A stretch of DNA of 64,000 nucleotides from Mucilaginibacter mali. GTDB taxonomy: Bacteria > Bacteroidota > Bacteroidia > Sphingobacteriales > Sphingobacteriaceae. The notes below the pieces were generated by a model that searched no databases, was not told the DNA's origin, and saw only the letters and a program-made list of their open reading frames with translations. Both the position numbers and the translations under genes were made by a program. Shown piece by piece: positions 17,600 through 25,999 of the stretch (position 1 is its first letter; each line of letters starts with the position of its first letter). The DNA is taken from the NCBI RefSeq assembly GCF_013283875.1, contig NZ_CP054139.1, forward strand, positions 5,980,098 to 6,044,097, written 5' to 3'.

Positions 17600-18286
17600 A
17601 TGAACAATACACTTTTACAGGCCAGCGCTATTTCTAAATCCTTTCACGATCCGCAAACCATACAGATCCTGAAGGAGGTCAGTTTTTCACTGGACCGTGG
17701 GGAGTTCGTCTCCATTATCGGAAAATCCGGCTGCGGAAAATCAACACTGCTTTATATTCTTTCGACCATGGATACGGATTACGAAGGCGGGTTAAAGATC
17801 GAAGGCCGTGAAATGAAAGGACGCGACGAACAGGAACTGGCGGAAGTCCGTAATGAAAAGATTGGCTTCGTATTCCAGTTCCATTACCTGCTGAATGAAT
17901 TTACTGTACTGCGAAACGTCATGCTGCCGGGGCTTAAACTGGGTAAATTATCCCCCCAGGAGGTGGAACACCGTGCTATAGAAAAACTGAAGATATTAGG
18001 TATCGCAGAAGAAGCCTTAAAAAGCCCTAACCAGCTTTCCGGCGGTCAAAAGCAAAGGGTGGCCATCGCCCGGGCACTCATTAACGACCCGGTGATCATC
18101 ATGGGGGATGAGCCGACCGGGAACCTGGATAAAAAAAATACAGAGATTGTTTTTGATATTTTCCGGGAACTGGCCGAAAGCTATCATCAGACTTTGCTGG
18201 TGGTTACTCATGATAACGCCTTTGCTGAGCGTACGCACCGCATCATTACAATGGAAGACGGCATGATCCTTTCGCCCTTAGGCTAA
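17600..18286 (+). CDS. ABC transporter ATPase, LolD/MacB-like
   Basis: 228 residues with Walker A GKSGCGKST (residues about 41-49), Q-loop FVFQFHYLLNEFTVLRNV typical of the LolD/MacB/FtsE group, signature LSGGQKQRVA, Walker B VIIMGDEPTGNLD and switch region VVTHD. It follows the permease gene by one base. The 3' end overlaps the convergent USP gene by 9 bp and no terminator was seen between them. Confidence 0.92.
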   Translation: MNNTLLQASAISKSFHDPQTIQILKEVSFSLDRGEFVSIIGKSGCGKSTLLYILSTMDTDYEGGLKIEGREMKGRDEQELAEVRNEKIGFVFQFHYLLNEFTVLRNVMLPGLKLGKLSPQEVEHRAIEKLKILGIAEEALKSPNQLSGGQKQRVAIARALINDPVIIMGDEPTGNLDKKNTEIVFDIFRELAESYHQTLLVVTHDNAFAERTHRIITMEDGMILSPLG

Positions 18287-19147
18287 GCAGGCAGGGATGA
18301 CCAGCAGCGGGATGCCGCTGGTACCGGCTACTTTCTTTGTAGTACTGCCTTTAAATAACCTTTTGATCATTCCCAGGTTATGATGCACCATGGTCAGCAG
18401 ATCCGCTTTTTCTTCAGTACAAAACCGTAATAGGACATTATCCACGTGATCCCCTTTAATTACCTTGCATTTGACATCGATGTTCCCGGCCATATGACTC
18501 AGATCGGACATCATTTGCTGCTCCTCTTTTGCCCAGGCACTGCCATGATCATCTTCATTAAGCACCGTTGTTACCAACAGTTCTGCCCCGGTTTTTACAG
18601 TAAGTTTTTTCAGTACCCGCAGGGCGGCAATATCCTGCTCCGGGAATTCCATGTCAGTGGCAAAAACTAGTTTTTTTAAATGCGGCATCGGGCTTTCCAG
18701 CGGGACCAGTAACAAGGGGTGCCGGGCGGTATCGATCAACGTGCGCATCTTGTTGCCAAAAAACAATTCAACAAAACCGCTCTCACTATGTGTTCCGGCG
18801 ACAACCAACGAGATAGCCCCGGTATTATCCAGGTCTGTTAGAACTGTGGCAACATCGCCTGCAGTACTTGCCGTACTTATCCTGGACTTATTGGCTGCGA
18901 GTAGCGCAGGCCATTCTTCCTCCAATTGTTGCCGTAATAGTTGTAAGGTTCCGGTGCTTTCCTGCTCCAGCAGATTAAATTCTTCCGTCGGCCAGCCGAT
19001 CGAATAAGCGCCCGGAAAGGAGGCAGGCTCCAGATAAACATTACATAATAAAAGGGTAGCCCCGGTTTGTGCGGCCAGTGCAGCGGCATAATGACAGGCG
19101 TGATTGCCGTGCGGGGAAAAATCAGTTAGGGCGATGATCGTTTTCAT
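18278..19147 (-). CDS. Tandem-domain universal stress protein (USP A)
   Basis: 289 residues made of two UspA-like domains. The first begins KTIIALTDFSPHGNHACHYA and contains the nucleotide-loop region VVAGTHSESGFVELFFGN; the second begins LKKLVFATDMEFPEQDIA and ends with LLTMVHHNLGMIKRLFKGST. Bacteroidota USPs of this type are cytoplasmic stress proteins of largely unknown activity. It is divergent from the NRAMP-like gene and shares an operator with it. It is one of seven USP genes or remnants in the window. Confidence 0.9.
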   Translation of the reverse strand: MKTIIALTDFSPHGNHACHYAAALAAQTGATLLLCNVYLEPASFPGAYSIGWPTEEFNLLEQESTGTLQLLRQQLEEEWPALLAANKSRISTASTAGDVATVLTDLDNTGAISLVVAGTHSESGFVELFFGNKMRTLIDTARHPLLLVPLESPMPHLKKLVFATDMEFPEQDIAALRVLKKLTVKTGAELLVTTVLNEDDHGSAWAKEEQQMMSDLSHMAGNIDVKCKVIKGDHVDNVLLRFCTEEKADLLTMVHHNLGMIKRLFKGSTTKKVAGTSGIPLLVIPACLA

Positions 19148-19170
19148 ATAAACTACATTGATTTACAGGA

Positions 19171-19266
19171 TAAAGGTTGCCAAATTAGCTTTGCCGGAGA
19201 ATGACCACGATCATGTATTTTCCTGATCCCCATCCTGAATCCGGCTTAAAACCTGCCTTATTTTAG
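19171..19266. promoter_or_regulatory. Shared CRP/FNR-type operator between USP A and NRAMP-like genes
   Basis: TGA-N6-TCA at 19202-19213. Leftward, AACCTTTA (minus strand 19178-19171) lies 29.5 bp from the centre. Rightward, TATTTTAG (19259-19266) lies 51.5 bp away. The rightward -7 element implies transcription starts near 19272, which favours ATG 19281 as the start of the transporter. Confidence 0.55.
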
Positions 19267-19280
19267 TGCCTGAAAAAATA

Positions 19281-20576
19281 ATGATGAACAGTTTCCTGAA
19301 AACCAAAAACAGTTTGAAGGGATACCTGCGTATCCTGGGACCGGGTCTAATCACTGGCGCCGCTGACGATGACCCTTCAGGAATAGCGACCTATTCCCAG
19401 ACCGGGGCACAGTTCGGCTATCGCCAGTTATGGACCGCCTTATATATGCTGCCATTTATGATCGCCGTCCAGGAGGCCTGTGCACGCATCGGCCTGGTAA
19501 CCGGGAAAGGACTGGCCGCTGTAGTCCGGGATAATTACAGTAAAAAAATGTTGACGGCCGTTCTGCTGCTGGTGCTGACGGCTAATATTATCAATATAGG
19601 CGCCGACATTGGCGCCATGGCAGAAGCCGCACGGCTGATCATCCCGGTTCCCTTTTCTGCTCTAGCGGTCACCTTCGCTGTTATCACCTTGATCTTAGAG
19701 GTATTAACCACTTACCATACCTATGCCCGGTTCCTGAAATGGCTGGCTATATCCCTGCTGGCCTACCCGCTGACCTTATTTATTATCCATCAGCCTTGGC
19801 AGCAGATTTTAAAGGCTACGGTAACTCCCCACCTGGAATTCAGCTTTGCTTTTCTGTTTATTATTACCGGCGTGATCGGAACGACCATTTCACCTTATAT
19901 GTTCTTTTGGGAAGCTTCACAGGAAGTGGAGGAAACCAGAGCGCGGTCAATAAAAGATAACTTAAAACCAACAGAAAGTAAACGCATTATTACGAGGATG
20001 CGGCTTGATAATGCCTCGGGAATGGTCATTTCTGAATTCGCGACCTGGAGCATCATCGTCGTGGCAGCGACAGTTCTGCACCAAAGCGGGGTTACCAATC
20101 TTCGTTCCGCGGCTGACGCGGCCCGGGCGCTTGAACCGCTTGTGCATAGTTTTCCCCATGCCGGTATTTTGGCGCGGTTGATTTTCGCCTTCGGTATTAT
20201 TGGGCTGGGGCTGTTAGCGGTACCGGTACTTTCCGGCTCCGCGGCTTACGCAGTTTGCGAAGCTTTCCGGTGGACCTCAGGGCTCGATATGAAATGGTAC
20301 CGGGCGAAAGCTTTCTATACTGTGATCTGCTTTGCTACCCTGATCGGACTCGGCATTAATTTCGTGGGGATCGACCCGGTAAAAGCCCTGGTATTCGCGG
20401 CGGTAATGAACGGGATCTCGGCGGTGCCCTTGCTGCTGCTGATCATCCGGATCGGTAGCAATGCCCGCATAATGGGAGATTTTAAAAATGGCCGGCTTTC
20501 CAATGCCCTGCTCTGGCTGACCTTTCTGGCGATGGGCGGCGCGGCCATTGCGCTGATCTATACTTTGCTTAAATAA
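19281..20576 (+). CDS. NRAMP-family divalent metal transporter, divergent subtype
   Basis: About 431 residues and 11 hydrophobic helices. The family signature in helix 1 is present but changed: GLITGAADDDPSGIATYSQT instead of the canonical DPGN motif. The helix 6 region reads TTISPYMFFWEASQEVEE, lacking the usual MPH metal-binding motif. Such proteins are called NRAMP transporters in databases, but the altered binding residues suggest a different ion. The upstream promoter fits the ATG at 19281; the GTG at 19266 would overlap the -7 element. It ends 6 bp before the convergent RRM gene. Confidence 0.8.
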   Translation: MMNSFLKTKNSLKGYLRILGPGLITGAADDDPSGIATYSQTGAQFGYRQLWTALYMLPFMIAVQEACARIGLVTGKGLAAVVRDNYSKKMLTAVLLLVLTANIINIGADIGAMAEAARLIIPVPFSALAVTFAVITLILEVLTTYHTYARFLKWLAISLLAYPLTLFIIHQPWQQILKATVTPHLEFSFAFLFIITGVIGTTISPYMFFWEASQEVEETRARSIKDNLKPTESKRIITRMRLDNASGMVISEFATWSIIVVAATVLHQSGVTNLRSAADAARALEPLVHSFPHAGILARLIFAFGIIGLGLLAVPVLSGSAAYAVCEAFRWTSGLDMKWYRAKAFYTVICFATLIGLGINFVGIDPVKALVFAAVMNGISAVPLLLLIIRIGSNARIMGDFKNGRLSNALLWLTFLAMGGAAIALIYTLLK

Positions 20577-20582
20577 TGGGGA

Positions 20583-20927
20583 TCAACGGGAAATACGTGG
20601 CCGCTTCTGTTTGATATCGACGGTAGCGGATCGCTTGTTTTTATTGCGCTGATCGACGGTTTTTACACAAGGCTGTGGTGGTGTTTTTTCAGTGGCATAA
20701 TTGACCGTCAGTTCCCGGTCTCCCCAGACAGTCCCATTTAGTTCCCTGATTGCCGCTTGTGCGGATAGACTATCTTCTACTTCCAGAAAGGCAAAACCCT
20801 TACATTTCCTGGTTATCTTGTCAATAACGATCTTGATCGTAACTACCTTGCCGAATGGGTCGAAAAGCTGTACGATCTCCAGTTCCGAAGCCTCGGCAGG
20901 AAAACCGCTAACAAAGAGTTTGACCAT
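20583..20927 (-). CDS. RRM-domain RNA-binding protein
   Basis: 114 residues. An RNA recognition motif fills residues 1-80: RNP2 is KLFVSGF and RNP1 is KCKGFAFLEV. The tail of about 35 residues is basic (DQRNKNKRS...KQKRPRISR). Small RRM proteins of this kind are common in Bacteroidota and cyanobacteria and bind RNA with modest specificity. The upstream region contains the paired operator also used by the divergent USP gene, so this RNA-binding protein probably belongs to the same stress regulon. Confidence 0.92.
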   Translation of the reverse strand: MVKLFVSGFPAEASELEIVQLFDPFGKVVTIKIVIDKITRKCKGFAFLEVEDSLSAQAAIRELNGTVWGDRELTVNYATEKTPPQPCVKTVDQRNKNKRSATVDIKQKRPRISR

Positions 20928-20953
20928 GGTTAATAATTTAAGAATTCATGGAG

Positions 20954-21048
20954 CAAAATTATAAAAATTGCCGGTTTAAAACCTGACCAGCATCAAACGG
21001 CGTCATGACCGCCATCATGTTTTGAATTAAGGATTTGCCTTTATTTTA
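20954..21048. promoter_or_regulatory. Tandem CRP/FNR-type operators between RRM gene and frameshifted USP gene
   Basis: TGA-N6-TCA at 20984-20995 and 21006-21017, centres 22 bp apart. Rightward, TTATTTTA (21041-21048) lies 29.5 and 51.5 bp from them. Leftward, a perfect TAATTTTG (minus strand 20961-20954) lies 28.5 and 50.5 bp away. Confidence 0.6.
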
Positions 21049-21074
21049 CTTCCCGAAAATCAATTTAAAAAACC

Positions 21075-21948
21075 ATGAAAAAGATCCTTGTCCTGACCGA
21101 TCTCGGGCCGACAGCGGCCCATGCCGCCTCCGCTGCGTTGCCACTATGTTGTGCTTTGCATACCAACCTGCTCCTGCTGCATACCTGGACCCCGCAGCCT
21201 GTGCTGGAAGAATATCCCAATAACTTCCTGGGGAATTGATAACCTTATTTATGGTGAGCAATCTAAAGGGCAGCTGGAAGGTTTAAAAGAAAACCTGCAG
21301 GAAGAACTGGCGACTCTGCCAACACAGGAAAGGTTGCCTTCCGTAGAATGGCGCCATGAAGACGGATCGCTTGCAGATTGCGTGCGCTTGCAACTGCACC
21401 ACAAAGACATAGAACTGGTGGTGATGGGAAGCCGTACAGGGAGCAAACTCGACCGCCTTCTTTTGGGCAGCGATACCCGGGCGGTGATCAATCACAGCAA
21501 CCGCCCAGTATTGGTCTTTCCTGAACGTACTAAGATAAGCCCTTTAAAAAAGGTCACATTTGCCAGCGACCTGAATGATGGCGACCTGCGGGCGGTCCAC
21601 TACCTCACCAGGATCGGGCGGCTGATCGGTTTTGAACTGGAAATCATCCACGTCGTTCTTTACGGTTCGCAGGAAGACGATGCAGCTTCTCGCCAGGAGG
21701 AATTTAAAAAGCAGGTTGACAAATTTCGATACCCAAACATCAATTACCATAATATTTATGGCCGGGATATTACTGAAAGGTTAAGCCGTCATTGCCAGGA
21801 GAATAACTCGGACCTGCTGGCGCTTTGCCATGATCAGCACAGTTTCTGGAACCGGCTTTTCAAAGGCAGCCAGAGTGTTAAACTCCTAAAAAAACAGGAG
21901 CTCCCCGTCCTGGTCATCCCGGCAAACCTTGAAACCGGCGGACTTTAA
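21075..21948 (+). pseudogene. Universal stress protein gene with a single frameshift (USP B)
   Basis: ATG at 21075 opens a typical USP start (KKILVLTDLGPTAAHAASAA) that stops at 21237-21239 after FLGN. The remainder, starting with IDNLIYGEQSKGQLEGLKEN, is open in the next frame up to 21948 and includes VVMGSRTGSKLDRLLLGSD and the second domain. Removing one G from the GGGG run at 21230-21233 restores a continuous protein of about 290 residues. Either the gene is newly inactivated or the base is a sequence error; a working promoter and intact remainder are compatible with both. Confidence 0.8.
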
Positions 21949-22013
21949 AAGAGTCGTAAAAAAAGCCGGCGACGAACAACTGGCTGCTTTGGATTGATGG
22001 CTGCCCCTAAAAT

Positions 22014-22898
22014 TTACAGTGTAGCACCATATCCAGGAGGGAAAACCAGCAGCGGCAGGTCGATATGTTTGGCCAGCTGCTGCGTATGGCTTCCGGCAAA
22101 TAGTCGGTGAAGCACGCCGTAATGCTGATGAACCATAGCCACCAGGTCCGTCTGACTATGTTCATAGATCCAGTCAAGTCCATGATCCACATCCATACTT
22201 TTAATATGGTGATAATGAATATCCGCGCAGCTTACACGGGCGCAGAGTTCCGACATAAATACATCGGCCCTGAATTTATCTTCCCCCTCTTCGAATTTCT
22301 CATCGGAAACATGGCAGATATCGATCTCTGCCTGAAAGACCTTAGCCAGGCCGGCTAATGAATGCAGTACGGGGATATCGCCTTTGTCCAAGCTGGTAGC
22401 GAACGCGATCCGCCGGATGGGACGGAAAATAAAATCCTGGGGAACCAGCAAGACCGGGTAAGTGGCCTTATTCACGACATCTTTGGTATGGCTGCCGATA
22501 AAAAAACGTTCCAGGTTACCGGCACCGGATAAACCCATAACGACCATGGCTACCGGCTGGCCCTCCATGATTTTTTCCAAAACTTCGGGCAATTCCCCGG
22601 CTTCGGATATACAGGTCAGCGGCGGACTGAATAGTTCCGGGAAGATCTGCCCGAGTTCATGCCGTTTTTCTGCCAGCTTTTCGGCTTCGGCCTTTAGCTG
22701 ATCAGCTACTTCACGTTTTATAGTACCATCGTCGACAATTCGCCATGCCAATTGTGCGGCGCCGGTGGCATGCATGGGGCTTAGCCAGGAATGGCACAAG
22801 ATAAGGCCATGATTTAGTTCTTGCGCTAAATGCAATGCGTACCGGCCGGCATTATGAGCGGCCGGGGAAAAGTCAGTGGGTATCAGGAGCTTTTTCAT
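22014..22898 (-). CDS. Tandem-domain universal stress protein (USP C)
   Basis: 294 residues, two UspA-like domains: KKLLIPTDFSPAAHNAGRYA at the start, VVMGLSGAGNLERFFIGSHT at the end of domain 1, IRRIAFATSLDKGDIPV opening domain 2 and LVAMVHQHYGVLHRLFAGSH near its end. It is divergent from the PPOX-fold gene. On its own side I find only a degenerate half operator (TGA at 22955) in register with a weak -7 element at 22931, so its promoter assignment is uncertain. Confidence 0.9.
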   Translation of the reverse strand: MKKLLIPTDFSPAAHNAGRYALHLAQELNHGLILCHSWLSPMHATGAAQLAWRIVDDGTIKREVADQLKAEAEKLAEKRHELGQIFPELFSPPLTCISEAGELPEVLEKIMEGQPVAMVVMGLSGAGNLERFFIGSHTKDVVNKATYPVLLVPQDFIFRPIRRIAFATSLDKGDIPVLHSLAGLAKVFQAEIDICHVSDEKFEEGEDKFRADVFMSELCARVSCADIHYHHIKSMDVDHGLDWIYEHSQTDLVAMVHQHYGVLHRLFAGSHTQQLAKHIDLPLLVFPPGYGATL

Positions 22899-22977
22899 AT
22901 GATTCCTCTTGATTTATTAGACGTAAATTTCGGGACCTTTCAAACCTTAAGCAATGATGACAGATAGCGAACAGACA

Positions 22978-23042
22978 TGATGAAACTCACATTTCGTTCC
23001 GCTTCCGGTCATTTTTTTTGGGTACCCCGCAGCTTATGTTTG
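22978..23042 (+). promoter_or_regulatory. CRP/FNR-type operator and promoter of PPOX-fold gene
   Basis: TGA-N6-TCA at 22978-22989 and a perfect -7 element TATGTTTG at 23035-23042, 51.5 bp from the centre. A weaker TTTTTTTG sits at 29.5 bp. The predicted start of transcription near 23048 shows that the protein begins at 23061 and not at the upstream ATG 22977. Confidence 0.65.
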
Positions 23043-23060
23043 CCATTCAAATTCGAAACT

Positions 23061-23513
23061 ATGCTGGGGGAACTCGATCAAACACAAATAGAGCAATTGC
23101 TCAGGGAACAGGTGACCGGCAGGATCGCCTGCCATGCCGAAGGCAGTACCTATATCGTACCGGTGAATTATGTTTTCGGCGGCTCCTACCTTTATGGACA
23201 ATCTGCCGAAGGTCAGAAGATTCGGATGATGCGCAACAACCCGTCTGTCTGCTTCGAAGTAGATGAGATCCGTACGATCTTTGATTGGAAAAGCGTCATC
23301 ATTCAGGGCCGCTTCGAAGAAATAATTGATGTCTCTGAAAAGGAACAGCTTCAGCAAGGTTTGATCCACCGGCTAATGCCCTTGTCCAGAAATCCAAGCG
23401 ATCACCCGGCTCATGGGATTACTGAAAAGGATAGCGACGTAGGGACCAAAGTCCAGCTCATCGTCTACAAGGTCCATATTGAACAATTGTCCGGTCGTTT
23501 TGAACGACCGTGA
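23061..23513 (+). CDS. Pyridoxamine 5'-phosphate oxidase-fold flavin-binding protein (1)
   Basis: 150 residues. It shows the split-barrel flavin-binding pattern of the PPOX family: GRIACHAEGSTYIVPVNYVF near the start, YGQSAEGQKIRMMRNNPSVCF in the middle and SVIIQGRFEEI later. Family members bind FMN, F420 or heme; several reduce nitro compounds or help resist nitrosative stress. The paralogue at 58186-58638 has the same length and a similar promoter, and its start aligns with the ATG at 23061. It lies just upstream of the heme A synthase gene. Confidence 0.85.
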   Translation: MLGELDQTQIEQLLREQVTGRIACHAEGSTYIVPVNYVFGGSYLYGQSAEGQKIRMMRNNPSVCFEVDEIRTIFDWKSVIIQGRFEEIIDVSEKEQLQQGLIHRLMPLSRNPSDHPAHGITEKDSDVGTKVQLIVYKVHIEQLSGRFERP

Positions 23514-23554
23514 GCATTATCGGCATTTTTACCTTATGCTGTGAACGAAAAAAA

Positions 23555-24616
23555 ATGACCACTGAAATCACAAAAGCCAACCGTCAGGTCAGTCGCTGGC
23601 TGGCGCTGGGCATCGGGATGATTATTATCCAAATCTTATTAGGGGGCATAACGCGTCTTACGGGTTCAGGCCTATCCATTACCGAATGGCAACCTTTTTT
23701 AGGTGCTGTACCGCCACTCAGTCATGCCGAATGGGGAAAAAGTTTTGCTTTGTACCGCCAAATTGCCCAATTTAAGAAACTGAACGCTGACCTAACGCTG
23801 ACCGGTTATCAACACTTGTATTTCTGGGAATGGCTGCACCGCGAATGGGCGCGCCTGATGGCCGTTGTATTTATCCTCCCCTTCGCTTGGCTGATTTACC
23901 GCAGAATGATTCGCAGGGAACTATTCTGGCCATTGGCGGGGTTATTCCTGATCGGGACGTTGCAGGCTTTCGCAGGCTGGCTAATGGTCAAAAGCGGTTT
24001 AAATGATACCGATATTCGGGTAAATCACATCCGGCTCGCAGTACATTTCCTGCTTGCGCTGACCTTACTGGCAGCCATGGTCTGGTTGTCCCTACGCCTG
24101 AGAATCAATTGCACCCAAACCTATAATTACGGTGGCTTGCAGGTGCTCACTATAATAATACTATTGCTGTTACTTAAACAAATGACTTACGGCGCTTTTA
24201 TGGCAGGAACACACGCGGCCTTATTCGCACCCACCTGGCCAACGATAAACGGACATTTCTTTCCACCCGTCCAGCTCAGGCCCGGTCAGCTCATCATCCA
24301 ATTCTGCAATGATCCATTGCTAATCCAGTTCGTTCACCGGCTTTATGCCTATCTCATCTTCTGCTGTATGATCTTTTGGTATGCGCTGGCAGGCAAATCG
24401 AGCCGGGACCATTTTTTAAATCGCTGGCGAAAATGGCCACTGCTGATTACTGTGGCTCAAATCATTTTGGGGATAGCCTCTTTGCTATCTAGCAGTTCGA
24501 CGGAGCTGATCTGGTTTGCCTCGATCCACCAGTTGAATGCGATCTTACTGTTTATTTCCCTGCTCACTGCCTTGTATTTCAGCAGGCAGCGAAAGGGATT
24601 AGGTTATGCGGTCTAA
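23555..24616 (+). CDS. Heme A synthase, COX15/CtaA family
   Basis: About 353 residues with eight hydrophobic helices. Diagnostic segments are LLGGITRLTGSGLSITEWQP, WLHREWARLMAVVF (heme-ligand His), VNHIRLAVHFLLALTLLA and FVHRLYAYLIF. The enzyme oxidises heme O to heme A in the inner membrane for aa3-type oxidases. A GTG at 23510 overlapping the upstream stop is possible, but ATG 23555 fits the usual family start. Its place in a micro-oxic island is odd because cbb3 oxidases do not use heme A; no aa3 oxidase is in the window. Confidence 0.9.
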   Translation: MTTEITKANRQVSRWLALGIGMIIIQILLGGITRLTGSGLSITEWQPFLGAVPPLSHAEWGKSFALYRQIAQFKKLNADLTLTGYQHLYFWEWLHREWARLMAVVFILPFAWLIYRRMIRRELFWPLAGLFLIGTLQAFAGWLMVKSGLNDTDIRVNHIRLAVHFLLALTLLAAMVWLSLRLRINCTQTYNYGGLQVLTIIILLLLLKQMTYGAFMAGTHAALFAPTWPTINGHFFPPVQLRPGQLIIQFCNDPLLIQFVHRLYAYLIFCCMIFWYALAGKSSRDHFLNRWRKWPLLITVAQIILGIASLLSSSSTELIWFASIHQLNAILLFISLLTALYFSRQRKGLGYAV

Positions 24617-25407
24617 AAAGTGTTAAACAGCAACCTGGTGAGCTCGCCCTTGAAATAAACATGCTCCCTGCCCGGCATCTTCCAGAGCGCCCGGAATACC
24701 GAAGGGAAACGGATATCGCCGCGAAACTTATATTTTTCAGCCGTAGCCACCCAGGGATAGTTCTGATAGGTGCCCCCCTCATTATAATACCGGTCAAGCG
24801 TTTCAAACCGCTCCACCAGGCCATCGGGATTAAAGTGAAATATACCTTTTGCCGTAACTCCCTGGAAACTGATGATCCCTTCCACGACCAGGGGAGCGAT
24901 CTCCCGCCAGGTAATGTACCTGCAAAGCGCATAGGCAGGAATGATCATCATTTCAGCCAGCACGGTCACCAGTTCAGAACGGTCCATCAACGGCCCCGTT
25001 CTCTCCGTTAGGCGAAGTTTGTCCAGCAAGCGCACGAGCAGGCCGCCATGCCCATCCCGAAAAATATCGCGCGCCGTAAAAGGCAGAATGCCGAATAAGT
25101 GGGCTTCCATCAGAACCAACCTTGCCGGGGATGGTAGAAAATTGATCTGTCTGCAGCTTATTGGTCTCCAGCGACCACCGGGTCGCATTTTCAGTGCGGT
25201 TTCCTTCCAGATCATTTGGCAGCAAATCACCGTTTCTTTACCGACATAGCCGCTCTCCAAAACATAGCGCTGAAGGATGGGGGGGAGTTCGGTCAGTAGA
25301 CGGTCCGCAGGACAGGATTTGCACAGGTTATATTTTTCGCATTCCTCTGCAAGTTCCTGCTCGTACTGTCGGCTAAGCGAATCCAGTAGGGCCGCTTTTA
25401 TGATCAT
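24613..25407 (-). CDS. DUF6544-like protein
   Basis: 264 residues. The first 45 residues are helical and contain CEKYNLCKSC. The rest shows the conserved spacing of the DUF6544 family: LPPILQRYVLESGYVGKE, GGRWRPISCRQINFLPSP, FRDGHGGLLVRLLDKLRL, RSELVTVLAEMMIIPAYAL, FHFNPDGLVERFET and RFPSVFRALWKMPG. The function of that family is unknown. The gene starts inside the queD stop (ATGA) and its 3' end overlaps the heme A synthase gene by 4 bp on the other strand. Confidence 0.6.
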   Translation of the reverse strand: MIIKAALLDSLSRQYEQELAEECEKYNLCKSCPADRLLTELPPILQRYVLESGYVGKETVICCQMIWKETALKMRPGGRWRPISCRQINFLPSPARLVLMEAHLFGILPFTARDIFRDGHGGLLVRLLDKLRLTERTGPLMDRSELVTVLAEMMIIPAYALCRYITWREIAPLVVEGIISFQGVTAKGIFHFNPDGLVERFETLDRYYNEGGTYQNYPWVATAEKYKFRGDIRFPSVFRALWKMPGREHVYFKGELTRLLFNTF

Positions 25408-25766
25408 TTGTTCTCTCCTTCATAAATAACACCCGAGGTCGGCGTTTCCTTTAATTCGATCCGGCTTAATCCAGGTATCTCCGGCCGAATGGCCTGCCAG
25501 AACCAGCGTGCAACATTTTCCGCGGTCGGGTTTTTCAGCCCTTGGATCTCGTTGAGCATAACATGGTCCAGTTGTTCGACCAGCGGTTTAACAACGGCTT
25601 TCAATTCTTTGAAATCGATTACCCAGCCATCTTCTGTATTGACAGGTCCTGACACATAAATGGTCAAATGATAGGTATGGCCGTGAACCTGACGGCAGCG
25701 GTGCCCCTGCGGCACGTTGGGGAGAAAATGGGCGGCATCGAACGTGAATTGCTTAAATATGGTCAT
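25404..25766 (-). CDS. queD: QueD-like 6-carboxytetrahydropterin / 6-pyruvoyltetrahydropterin synthase
   Basis: About 120 residues from ATG 25766 (MTIFKQFTFDAAH). Zinc ligands are visible as the His in FDAAHFL and the pair in HGHTYH; the catalytic Cys is in GHRCRQVHGH; the Glu of RIELKETPTSG closes the pterin pocket. The enzyme belongs to queuosine or tetrahydropterin synthesis. A longer start at 25793 adds residues not usual in the family. It is followed by the DUF6544-like gene with a 4-bp overlap. Confidence 0.88.
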   Translation of the reverse strand: MTIFKQFTFDAAHFLPNVPQGHRCRQVHGHTYHLTIYVSGPVNTEDGWVIDFKELKAVVKPLVEQLDHVMLNEIQGLKNPTAENVARWFWQAIRPEIPGLSRIELKETPTSGVIYEGENK

Positions 25767-25930
25767 AGATTGTTTTTTATTGGTGTAGCCCATCGGCTTT
25801 TACCACCTCAAAGTTGCAGTGAAACTCCCTTCAGGGAAATGCGCAGGATCATAAAATTTCCTGATCTCTGCACTGGAATTTTTATAGGCAGGACCAGACG
25901 CCCGACCTGGCGCAGGATCACTGGAAAAGG

Positions 25931-25973
25931 TGACGCGCGTCACTTTTTCCTCCGCGGTCAATGCTCAACTTTA
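25931..25973 (+). promoter_or_regulatory. CRP/FNR-type operator and promoter of USP D operon
   Basis: The strongest palindrome in the window: AAAGGTGACGCGCGTCACTT, core TGA-N6-TCA at 25931-25942. The -7-like element CAACTTTA starts at 25966, 29.5 bp from the centre, and the USP ORF starts 34 bp later. The start codon at 25961 would precede transcription and is rejected. Confidence 0.65.
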
Positions 25974-25999
25974 CATCAACAAACCAAGCGTACAACAGC

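Noticed and set aside
22977..23060. N-terminal extension of the first PPOX-fold protein from ATG 22977
   Set aside because: The ATG overlaps the operator and lies upstream of a perfect -7 element; the paralogue starts at the position equal to 23061.
25794..25930. Use of the strong palindrome at 25931 for leftward queD transcription
   Set aside because: No -7-like element lies at either regular distance on the minus strand.
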